Shown in pieces: positions 26,101-32,332 of a stretch of 47,211 nt of DNA. Both the position numbers and the translations under genes were made by a program. A model generated the notes under the pieces. The model had not been told where the DNA came from, searched no databases, and saw only the letters and a list, made by a program, of their open reading frames with translations. The number at the start of each line of letters is the position of its first letter. Positions within the stretch are counted from its first letter, which is position 1. Origin of the DNA: a virus; the IMG/VR virus record IMGVR_UViG_3300047318_000379, positions 1 to 47,211 of that record; one strand, given 5' to 3'.

Positions 26101-26573
26101 GTCTGAGGTTCCAGAGTTACTGAAAAGCTGCTACCAGTACCAGTGTTAAAGTGAGTCTCTAACTCTCCAGTATCTTTTGAACGAGTGTAGGCTCCAGGAC
26201 GTAACTGGAGCTGATTAGCTACGGCGTAGTTGGAACCTTTATACAGTAAAGTATGTTTACCGGAAATGTAAAACGAATCCATTAAAGAAAAGTTCTTCTG
26301 GACATCCATTATATTACCGGTTTCTTTTTCAGTAAGAGTAAGAGTTCCACGAATAGGATACGTCAAACTCTTGTTCTGTAAGATAGCGTCTTTCTCATCA
26401 GCGGCAGTGTAGTTCTTACGATCCACTTGAATATCGGAAACTGACAGTACATATTTTTTAGTTTCTAGTGGAAACTGAGAATAAATACCCGCAATGAGAC
26501 TCGCATCAACGTTATCGTTAATGATTTTTGGGGATGTAAAAATTCGTTGAAGTTCTTCTTTTTGCTTAGGCAT
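23160..26573 (-). CDS. rpoB: RNA polymerase beta subunit fused to N-terminal part of beta' (1137 aa)
   Basis: Residues 1 to about 1000 are a complete beta subunit: MPYKGYNHEDGLVIS (catalytic Glu-Asp pair), LEVGDKLTGFHGNKGIVS (both active-site Lys), DIVLNPASVTSRINLGQ, and the C-terminal KSVGYMEMLGLMG...TLKSEEN. A normal beta would stop soon after. Here the protein continues (from about residue 1004, base 23564) with ITASPMTDHDIIAMSNGQIK, PERGGLF at residues 1035-1041 and WTHYKLAESIVNPVFERPVK. These align with the beta' N-terminus (L-A-S-P...G-E-V-K-K-P...K-P-E-R-D-G-L-F...M-G-H-I-E-L-A). The zinc-binding domain normally between the last two is absent. An acidic tail closes it. AGGA precedes the ATG. 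Confidence 0.96.
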   Translation of the reverse strand: MPKQKEELQRIFTSPKIINDNVDASLIAGIYSQFPLETKKYVLSVSDIQVDRKNYTAADEKDAILQNKSLTYPIRGTLTLTEKETGNIMDVQKNFSLMDSFYISGKHTLLYKGSNYAVANQLQLRPGAYTRSKDTGELETHFNTGTGSSFSVTLEPQTGLFYLEVKSSRILLAPVLSRVFGIGPREVSNYIPLEVWNDNLKASAGKEAKVVNDLYQKLVFKKDPAAGEEDKILALRQSLENSQLNVSTTKVTLGKPISSVTHEAILLALRNLVDVHAGKREEDNRDSLQFKAVQNLPDFLETRFKKEKLLTSTLKNRISYAIDKAEKSGDPIKIRNTIVAKPFNKLFTSYIVDSNLVTTPTETNPIESLENVGKVTVLGGLEGGIGSDRGVPMTARDIDPSHLGIIDPSRTPESGHAGIDQRFTISARRDKEGNLYTRVLDNQGKEHFLSVHEMMNSTIGFPHQQGKTKVQAQIKGVLGDTDVKKVDYWLADTTDIYTVTTNLVPFLNSNHPGRLTMAGKAIPQALSLVHREVPLVQTVDHAGKPFVTSLAQTVSSSISPVDGVVESISSEKVTVKDKEGKIHVITLVKNLPFNMKGFYDDEAPLVKVGQKVKENQVLVDNNYTKHGILSLGKNLTVAYMPYKGYNHEDGLVISKSCADGLSSHHAYKIDYDVQPTSVLKKSLISRYFPGKYTKEQLAKLDDQGFPRLGAEFLHGDPIYIVLEKREPTPEDKMLGRLHKTLVLPYRPVSEAWTHDEPGVVVDAHTEGKAIRILMRSIKHLEVGDKLTGFHGNKGIVSLILNDNEMPFNKESGKPADIVLNPASVTSRINLGQLMETVAGKIAEKTGKPYLIHNFSKSSNIGELHKELAHHGIEDSEMFVDPKTGKDLGKVLTGPQYFIKLYKTSDQNYSARSVGGYDNTLQPTKGGEEGSKSVGYMEMLGLMGSDARKNLKEIATLKSEENSEFWSKFATGQPLPKPKMTFATKKFFDYLNASGVKTTIENGHITASPMTDHDIIAMSNGQIKEPLMLSTKNLEPERGGLFDAALTGGIRGNKWTHYKLAESIVNPVFERPVKSLLGLKTKEFEDLAHGALGIIHEKEGIFHLHDTTTGKHVKTINVHANELVEDDTPEEIEHEEEI

Positions 26574-26620
26574 TGTTTTAATTTTCCTAGAATTCAGTAG
26601 TTAGATTGGATAAGGTAATT

Positions 26621-26938
26621 TTAACCGACCCTAACCGTAGACTGAGGTTCTTTGAGTTCCAAATACTGAATGATAAGAAAGTACTTGTCCATAAAGGTGA
26701 ATTTATCTTTTGCAAGGACAACGATTTCTTTACCTGCCAAACCTTTAGTTTCTATAATCTCAGCCTCTGCTACAGAACCTGGATCATCCATATCTAACTT
26801 AATGTATCTAACTCGGTAGTTATCAAGATTCAATCCAGTGTCTTGACTGCCAGGACCGAATCCTGGCAATGAAATTGTCTCTACCCTACTAGGCATACTC
26901 GCTACAGCTAGGGATGCTGCACTATTACTTGAACTCAT
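26621..26938 (-). CDS. Unknown protein between portal and RNAP beta (105 aa)
   Basis: Not recognised. Ser/Ala-rich N-terminus followed by a beta-rich domain (YRVRYIKLDMDDPG). Co-directional with portal (3 bases downstream of its stop) and beta, so part of the late operon. Could be a head completion or decoration protein, but nothing specific shows it. Confidence 0.6.
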   Translation of the reverse strand: MSSSNSAASLAVASMPSRVETISLPGFGPGSQDTGLNLDNYRVRYIKLDMDDPGSVAEAEIIETKGLAGKEIVVLAKDKFTFMDKYFLIIQYLELKEPQSTVRVG

Positions 26939-26941
26939 TTA

Positions 26942-28750
26942 TTATTCCGATTTCTTTTGTGGTTTGTTTTCAGATTTAGGTTTATCAGAAGAGGCTTGCG
27001 CCCCTCCTTCAGGTTTACCTCCGGGTCCTCCAGGTTCAGCTCCGTTTGTCCCTTCCTCTCCAGGCATACCTTGAGCAGCTTGGTTTTCTTGGAAGTTAGC
27101 AACTAGAGTAGAAACAAGAACATACATTGGATAGTCAGTTACTTCTAACTGTCCAAGTACTGTTACCTGTGTCATAGGATCTGCTTGGTACAATTGTTGT
27201 GCCACTGCTTGAGCCTTAGCCAATGCATTTCTATAGTCGTTGTCTTTATCGAAGCGATCCACAACTTCCTTACTTGCCAAGAACACAGCTTGCTCTACGG
27301 CAAATTTAGTCTCTACATCTTTGACAGCTTTAGAAATAGCATCTTTCTGAACAGATTCTAGAACTTTGTTGTAGTCCATACCGAAAGACTCATATAGGTC
27401 ACTAGGAGCAGCGCCACCAGTTTGAACCAAATTCAGAAGAGCCTGACGTAAGTTATCATCATCAGTAAGTTTGAACGGAACAAGAGTAATATCGCAAGTT
27501 TCGATACCGATGTATTTGGATACGTGTAGCATAACCCAATTCACAAGAGCCATCATCTGGTCTGTATATGTGGTCATAGTGTTTTGCAGTAGGCGTAAAC
27601 CAACCGTAGAACTCTGCCAGTTAGTAACACCGGTTAACAATTCACGAGAAACACCTAAGCTCAGAAGAATTGATTCCTCTGCTTGTTGAATTTCTTGAGA
27701 TACTAATAGATTTTTACCTTCACCACTAACTGCTTGATACCCAATCGGCATAGGCGCAATTAATACATGATTCTTGTCACGACGATGTTTAGCCAGAGCT
27801 TCAGTCATATTACCTACAAAGCTTCTCATACTAATAGCAACCACTGGATCACTATTAGCAGTTTGAGCTTGAGGAAATACTACTCGTAATGGATTCATGT
27901 GATCCGTACTAATAGCTTCATTAGCTTTACGAAGAGTAGCCTGATAATAAACCAACGGGAATAACGAAATCAAAGGAGGTACTGCAATACCATTAATAGA
28001 ATGGCCAGCACTTACATTCTTTAAATGGAAGATATGATTTTCATCAAACTTAAAATCTTGGTTATTTTTAACGGCCTCAATAAGTCCCCAAGGTACACTA
28101 TTCACAAACAGCTTATCTCCCTGTTGTACTCTACGTTTAATATCGTTAGGAATTTTATAGTAGTATTCGTTTTCACCAGTGATCGGGTTGTTGTTAACCA
28201 CGATATGAGTAGGATCCCATTTGACCAAATTCATATCCGCTACATTCATAGATTTAGTGTCAGTACGTTTAAACTCACCACTGAATTTACAAGCTGGACA
28301 GGTTCCATGGAAGCCGAATTTCTTGAAGGAAATAAACGATGCTTTTTTAGCAGTATAAACTGTGGAACACGCTGGACAAATCAATGAACGAATGATTGGA
28401 AAGTAAATAGATATAAATACATTACCGATAGTATAGTATTCAAATCCAATATCATATAGTTGTTGTTTAAGTTTGAAACTCTTAAAGACTTCTTTATAAC
28501 GTTCTTTAACTCGTTCACTTTTCGTATCAACGATAAAGTCAGTAATAGGATAAGTAGATAGTTTACGGATAACCTCAGTTGTGACTGGGCTCTGCATCGT
28601 AATATACCTAGCCCAACGAATAACGTCATGAAGGTTGCGAGGCAGGAACTGATTAGATACAGTAAAAAATGGGTTTGTATTTGGAGCATAACTTCCGCCC
28701 CCTGGCATACCCCCGGCACCGGGCATTAATGGTGGATTGATATCATTCAT
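26942..28750 (-). CDS. Portal protein with inserted zinc ribbon (602 aa)
   Basis: Forms the dodecameric DNA channel at the head vertex. Portal-like features: early helix NLHDVIRWARYITMQSP, VTTEVIRKLSTYPITDFIVD, a central NEAISTDHMNPLRVVFPQ, then QEIQQAEESILLSLGVSRELL and LRLLQNTMTTYTDQ as in large-phage portals, with a long helical, Gly/Pro-rich tail. Unusual: CPAC at residues 125-128 and CPAC at 151-154, spaced 22, a zinc-ribbon pattern. First gene of the 18-kb minus-strand late block, preceded by a TTAAAATAG motif. No strong Shine-Dalgarno. Confidence 0.82.
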   Translation of the reverse strand: MNDINPPLMPGAGGMPGGGSYAPNTNPFFTVSNQFLPRNLHDVIRWARYITMQSPVTTEVIRKLSTYPITDFIVDTKSERVKERYKEVFKSFKLKQQLYDIGFEYYTIGNVFISIYFPIIRSLICPACSTVYTAKKASFISFKKFGFHGTCPACKFSGEFKRTDTKSMNVADMNLVKWDPTHIVVNNNPITGENEYYYKIPNDIKRRVQQGDKLFVNSVPWGLIEAVKNNQDFKFDENHIFHLKNVSAGHSINGIAVPPLISLFPLVYYQATLRKANEAISTDHMNPLRVVFPQAQTANSDPVVAISMRSFVGNMTEALAKHRRDKNHVLIAPMPIGYQAVSGEGKNLLVSQEIQQAEESILLSLGVSRELLTGVTNWQSSTVGLRLLQNTMTTYTDQMMALVNWVMLHVSKYIGIETCDITLVPFKLTDDDNLRQALLNLVQTGGAAPSDLYESFGMDYNKVLESVQKDAISKAVKDVETKFAVEQAVFLASKEVVDRFDKDNDYRNALAKAQAVAQQLYQADPMTQVTVLGQLEVTDYPMYVLVSTLVANFQENQAAQGMPGEEGTNGAEPGGPGGKPEGGAQASSDKPKSENKPQKKSE

Positions 28751-28782
28751 GTAAGTTAGATCTTTATGAGAATTAGTACTTC

Positions 28783-28793
28783 CTATTTTAAAG
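28783..28793 (-). promoter_or_regulatory. Candidate late-type promoter motif TTTAAAATAG upstream of portal
   Basis: Minus strand CCTTTAAAATAGGA, about 30 bases before the portal ATG in the only sizeable gap at the head of the late block. Confidence 0.45.
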
Positions 28794-28847
28794 GAAAGAC
28801 TGAACTAAGTCAATTTACTATCAATTATTTCAATAAATAGATATGAA

Positions 28848-28859
28848 TTTTGGTATAAG
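28848..28859 (+). promoter_or_regulatory. Phage promoter motif TTTTGGTATAAG
   Basis: Perfect motif followed by AGTGTAGAAG. Lies between the divergent portal and Ala-rich genes and gives a leader of about 75 bases to the ATG at 28943. Confidence 0.7.
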
Positions 28860-28942
28860 TATAGTGTAGAAGAATGACTGTAACAAGTGATTCGGATACA
28901 TACAACTTTAATAATTATGTACAACCAGCGAAGGAGATTCAA

Positions 28943-29524
28943 ATGAAGAACCCTAAAGCCCCACGCAAGATGGTTAAATCCGGTGACACCAAAGGCGCAG
29001 GCGGTCCAGCAGCACCGGCCCCAGCTCCAGCAGCAGCTCCAGCAGCAGCTCCAGCTGTTGTAGCAGGTGCAGTAGCAGGCGGCGAAGGTACGACCACCGT
29101 ACTTGAAAAGGTTGTTACCGACAACGCCGAAGCACTCCGTGCAGCCGAAGCCCAAGCCCTCAAACGGGCAGGTGAAACGATCTTGGCTGAAAACGCAGCA
29201 GCAGCAGCAACGGCAGCAGCGGCGGCGGCAGCGGCAGCAGCATCCCAAGCAGCTCAAGCAGCTCAAGCAGCTCAAGGAACGGCTCCAGCAGTGGCAGCAG
29301 CGGCAACAACTATGGCTGTGGCTCCAGCAGCAACGACGGCAGTTGCCTCCAAAGTCGATGCTGTCAAGCAAGCACTGACCGGCAGCAAAGTTCGTAAGGG
29401 CTTGAACATCGCAGGCACGGCGATGGGTTGGATCGGTGGCCTGTTCGCAATCGGTGCAGGCGTTTACATGGTCGCCAACCGTGACAGCGATAAGCTGGAC
29501 AACCCGGTCAGCAATCGCCGGTAA
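28943..29524 (+). CDS. Ala/Pro-rich protein with C-terminal membrane anchor (193 aa)
   Basis: Start at ATG 28943 chosen for its AAGGAG with six-base spacing; an in-frame ATG at 28874 has no such site. Basic N-terminus (MKNPKAPRKMVKSG), then Ala/Pro-rich and poly-Ala stretches and one membrane segment near the C-terminus (GWIGGLFAIGAGVYMVA). GC-rich with host-like codons, unlike neighbours, which suggests high expression or a foreign source. A poly-Ala/Pro linker ending in a membrane anchor recalls inner-membrane proteins that span the periplasm, but no family is recognised. Confidence 0.78.
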   Translation: MKNPKAPRKMVKSGDTKGAGGPAAPAPAPAAAPAAAPAVVAGAVAGGEGTTTVLEKVVTDNAEALRAAEAQALKRAGETILAENAAAAATAAAAAAAAAASQAAQAAQAAQGTAPAVAAAATTMAVAPAATTAVASKVDAVKQALTGSKVRKGLNIAGTAMGWIGGLFAIGAGVYMVANRDSDKLDNPVSNRR

Positions 29525-29551
29525 AAGTAACACCCATGTGGCAAAAGGGAA

Positions 29552-29583
29552 GCGCACCTCGTACAGGTGCGCATTTCTCTTTA
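29552..29583 (+). terminator. Probable terminator hairpin
   Basis: Perfect 8-bp GC-rich stem GCGCACCT / AGGTGCGC with a 5-base loop, followed by a T-rich but interrupted tract (ATTTCTCTTT). It lies after the Ala-rich gene. Confidence 0.65.
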
Positions 29584-29614
29584 ACTTTCAACCGCAAATT
29601 ATCACAGAAAATTC

Positions 29615-30019
29615 ATGGGTGAAAAAATAAGAAGTTCACTAGCAGAGCAATTAGAGCCTATCTTGCAAGGGGTTCCGAAAGCCTACTCAGTGGAATCAAA
29701 TCAAAGGCCTGTAGGGGCCATAGGGGACAAAGAGATTCATTCAGATGGAGGGGTACCTGCTAGACGTAACGAACGTCGAGCGTGCAATGATTCGTTAAAT
29801 GGAGAATGGCCGTTTACTGAGGAGCAGAGACAAGATTTGTTCGATGCGCAAAAGAACAAACTTGAAGTTGAAACCAGAAAGATCGAAGAGGAAACTCGTA
29901 ATCTCAAAAATGAAAAGTTACTTACTCGGTCAGTTGGATTCGCTCTGTTCGGAGTAGCAGCTAGTGCATTTGCAGTAGTTGCACACGCTCTGATGTCAGG
30001 CAGATCAGATAATAATTAG
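29615..30019 (+). CDS. Tail-anchored coiled-coil membrane protein (134 aa)
   Basis: The N-terminal 70 residues are polar and unrecognised. A charged coiled-coil-like helix follows (RKIEEETRNLKNEK) and then one C-terminal membrane segment (VGFALFGVAASAFAVVAHALM). No Shine-Dalgarno is seen. Two tail-anchored proteins in a row suggest a shared envelope function, for example lysis or membrane organisation. Confidence 0.65.
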   Translation: MGEKIRSSLAEQLEPILQGVPKAYSVESNQRPVGAIGDKEIHSDGGVPARRNERRACNDSLNGEWPFTEEQRQDLFDAQKNKLEVETRKIEEETRNLKNEKLLTRSVGFALFGVAASAFAVVAHALMSGRSDNN

Positions 30020-30030
30020 TAGATTAAAGT

Positions 30031-30064
30031 AAGGTCCTAGTGTAAACTAGGGTCTTACTATTTT
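30031..30064 (+). terminator. Probable Rho-independent terminator
   Basis: 10-bp stem AAGGTCCTAG / CTAGGGTCTT (two G-T wobbles), 6-base loop, followed within four bases by TTTTT. Confidence 0.6.
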
Positions 30065-30078
30065 TAGGATAATAAGAT

Positions 30079-30402
30079 ATGAATATAGATTTTTCTTTTA
30101 ACAACAGTTTGATCAGTGGATACTTCGATGGATCAGATAAGTATATTCCAACTATGGAATTGATTTATCTGCATGAGCATCCTCTAGTGAAGGATTCTTT
30201 TTTAAATGAACTAGAACGTATGATATATCAGACTTCTGAACTTTTACAGAAGAAGAATATGAAAGGTACGATTCTAGATAAGTTCGTTGAATCCACAATA
30301 AAACTAGGGGCAGAATTGCCCAATGTTAATGAACAAACCGCCCCTATTATTTTGACTCACTTACGTGATATCTATCAGTTGTGTAAAAGCTTACTGAATT
30401 AA
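30079..30402 (+). CDS. Unknown small protein (107 aa)
   Basis: Not recognised. Mostly helical, acidic (LIYLHEHPLVKDSFLNELERM). AGGA precedes the ATG. Its last 12 bases overlap the last codons of the convergent gene on the other strand. Confidence 0.68.
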   Translation: MNIDFSFNNSLISGYFDGSDKYIPTMELIYLHEHPLVKDSFLNELERMIYQTSELLQKKNMKGTILDKFVESTIKLGAELPNVNEQTAPIILTHLRDIYQLCKSLLN

Positions 30403-31581
30403 AGCGACTTGCAGTACAACCAAGCTTCCGGTGTTAGTATCGGAAGCATGTGCTCCAACTCTCTCTAGAACAATACTAAGTTTATCTTTGGTTACAGTCC
30501 ACGCATTAGAAACCAATCCTGCAAAAGCCGAGTTAGGCATGAGGGCTGTAGTAAAGGTAACAGTTTGAGTGGCATTACCTGCACCAGTAACAGCTATAAC
30601 TTCATTATTCGTTGTAGTTGCAGCATTAGCGATAATATCCCCATTACCAAAAGCTGAGTATCTTAAACGTAAAACTATGTTACCTGCTGATACTGTAGAT
30701 ACAAATGTAACTTTTACCTTGATAGGCTTATACGGGTTAAGTGCAATGGTACTGCCAACTAGCGGTAATGCAACTCCTGTAGTGGATGCATCTGGGAAAG
30801 CGAACGAAGGCATCTCATTCGTCATACCTGCAGTTGCTCCTCCTGAGGTCAGAGCTACTGGGGTAACTCTAGAATGAAGACCCTTAATATAAGGAGCATT
30901 GGCATGTGCCCAAATATAAGGTACGCTAGAACCTTGAGTAAGCGTAATGTTATAGATAGCAAACTTACCTGCGGTAGTACCTGGAGCAACTTCAGTACCC
31001 GTAGTTGCAGCAGTACCAGTATTTAAACTTAACTGCAATTCACCATGAGTAAGATTGGAAGGTAAATACGCATTGGTAGAATCCATATTTGGTAATTGAC
31101 TGGTAGCCAAAGTAACTGTCGTAAGTTCTACGAAAGTACCTTCAATAGTGTATACAATGGATGTGCCACCTGTAACTGGGGCAGTTAATGTGAAATCCGA
31201 GGTCTTAGTAATCTGTGCCAACTTCATTATTACGTCAGCAATGCTTGTGCTAGTTTGACGAGATTCATATACAGCGCCTGGACCTACCCGGATAACGTTA
31301 GTGCTAGGGTTGGATACCGCCAGACCGGTTAATGCACGGGGAGCAGCAGAATCAAGAGGTACAGAATACAAATCAGCTAGGGCTGCAGCAAGATTTACAG
31401 AACCGAGATACGAAGCACGTCTTGCTGCATCTGCTCCCCCGCTACGGTTAGCTTTAAGGTTAGTCTCGATATCCTGTAGTGGACGGTTGTCTACAGTATA
31501 GAAATAGGGATCAGTTGCAGTGTAGTATCGAATGGATGTAAAATTACCATCGTTCTGCGGTACGAAATCTGGAGTTGCCAT
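30391..31581 (-). CDS. Virion structural protein candidate (396 aa)
   Basis: Thr/Ala/Gly-rich, beta-rich protein without Cys. The N-terminus (TATDPYFYTVDNRPLQDIETNLKANR) is of a type seen in large-phage baseplate/neck proteins, followed by repeats resembling tail-tube or fibre domains. Encoded alone on the minus strand between plus-strand units. AGGAAA lies before the ATG. Exact role unknown. Confidence 0.68.
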   Translation of the reverse strand: MATPDFVPQNDGNFTSIRYYTATDPYFYTVDNRPLQDIETNLKANRSGGADAARRASYLGSVNLAAALADLYSVPLDSAAPRALTGLAVSNPSTNVIRVGPGAVYESRQTSTSIADVIMKLAQITKTSDFTLTAPVTGGTSIVYTIEGTFVELTTVTLATSQLPNMDSTNAYLPSNLTHGELQLSLNTGTAATTGTEVAPGTTAGKFAIYNITLTQGSSVPYIWAHANAPYIKGLHSRVTPVALTSGGATAGMTNEMPSFAFPDASTTGVALPLVGSTIALNPYKPIKVKVTFVSTVSAGNIVLRLRYSAFGNGDIIANAATTTNNEVIAVTGAGNATQTVTFTTALMPNSAFAGLVSNAWTVTKDKLSIVLERVGAHASDTNTGSLVVLQVALIQ

Positions 31582-31614
31582 AATTTAAAAGTTTTCCTGT
31601 TATTGGGTAATTGG

Positions 31615-31623
31615 TGGTATAAT
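31615..31623 (+). promoter_or_regulatory. Extended -10 promoter TGGTATAAT
   Basis: A perfect extended -10 (TGnTATAAT), related to the TTTTGGTATAAG family but with T at the last base and no T-run before it. It lies 59 bases before the ATG at 31674 and heads the operon containing the SNF2 helicase. Confidence 0.6.
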
Positions 31624-31673
31624 TAACTTACACTAGTTTAATACATTTGCCAGCATTTGGTCAAGGATTAATA

Positions 31674-32060
31674 ATGAAACTATTCACATGGGCTAACACA
31701 CTTCTTATTGCGTGTTTAGCCTTTATAAAAACAAAGGTGGATATAGTATCCCCGTATTTAGGTACGCCCAAACTAACCGGCTTTGATAACTTAGATATTT
31801 TATCTGTTTGGGTAAATGCTAAGTATTCTGGATGTAATATTGTTTTGTTAACCGATATAAACGTAGAAGCTAAAGACTTAGAGTTTTGGGCTCGTATTCC
31901 TAAGGGTCAAGCTATGGAATTTCTGAAAGATATAGTAATTCTACGTTGTAAAGACAAAACAGAAATCAAAAAACTGATTCCAAGTATAGGATCTAAATTT
32001 GCACTTGCGTATGGATTCTCTAACGGAAAACTAATACTCTCAAACAAGGATGCAGAATGA
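31674..32060 (+). CDS. Unknown protein with N-terminal membrane/signal segment (128 aa)
   Basis: ATG 31674 is chosen for AAGGA upstream. The first 25 residues (MKLFTWANTLLIACLAFIKT) form a hydrophobic segment that could anchor the protein or be a signal. The remainder (ILSVWVNAKYSGCNIVLLTD) is an alpha/beta domain that I cannot assign. Its stop overlaps the next ATG (ATGA). Confidence 0.65.
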   Translation: MKLFTWANTLLIACLAFIKTKVDIVSPYLGTPKLTGFDNLDILSVWVNAKYSGCNIVLLTDINVEAKDLEFWARIPKGQAMEFLKDIVILRCKDKTEIKKLIPSIGSKFALAYGFSNGKLILSNKDAE

Positions 32061-32332
32061 AAGGTTACGCCTATCTAGATATAGATGGTAAGGTTGTTTA
32101 TAAGCCACAAGACTATATCGAAGAAGTTAATCCAGCCTTCTTCTCTCAAAATTCTAATTTCATAGTACGTAAGTGGAAGTTTGATACTGAAAGCTACTCT
32201 TCAATGGAAACTATGTTAGCAGCATTTGCAGATTTGAATTTGAGTCCTTCTGCTGTGCACAATTTTTTACAGAGTATAGACTTTTCCCGAGAACACTTTA
32301 AAAAACTAAAAGAAGATGTTAATAAAGTTTAA
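32057..32332 (+). CDS. Unknown small protein (91 aa)
   Basis: Not recognised. ATGA-coupled to the gene before and overlapping the helicase start by 17 bases, so probably translated with it. It could be a helicase partner by position only. Confidence 0.65.
   Translation: MKGYAYLDIDGKVVYKPQDYIEEVNPAFFSQNSNFIVRKWKFDTESYSSMETMLAAFADLNLSPSAVHNFLQSIDFSREHFKKLKEDVNKV

Noticed and set aside
23160-26573. Beta-beta' joint as a sequencing or assembly artefact
   Set aside because: The frame is continuous over the joint with a natural acidic C-terminus and a stop overlapping the next ATG, and the middle piece starts where the fused part ends.
28805-29557. 250-codon Cys-rich frame on the minus strand
   Set aside because: Antisense of the Ala-rich gene; GCA/GCAGCA repeats read as Cys/Trp. 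The plus frame has promoter, strong ribosome site and terminator.
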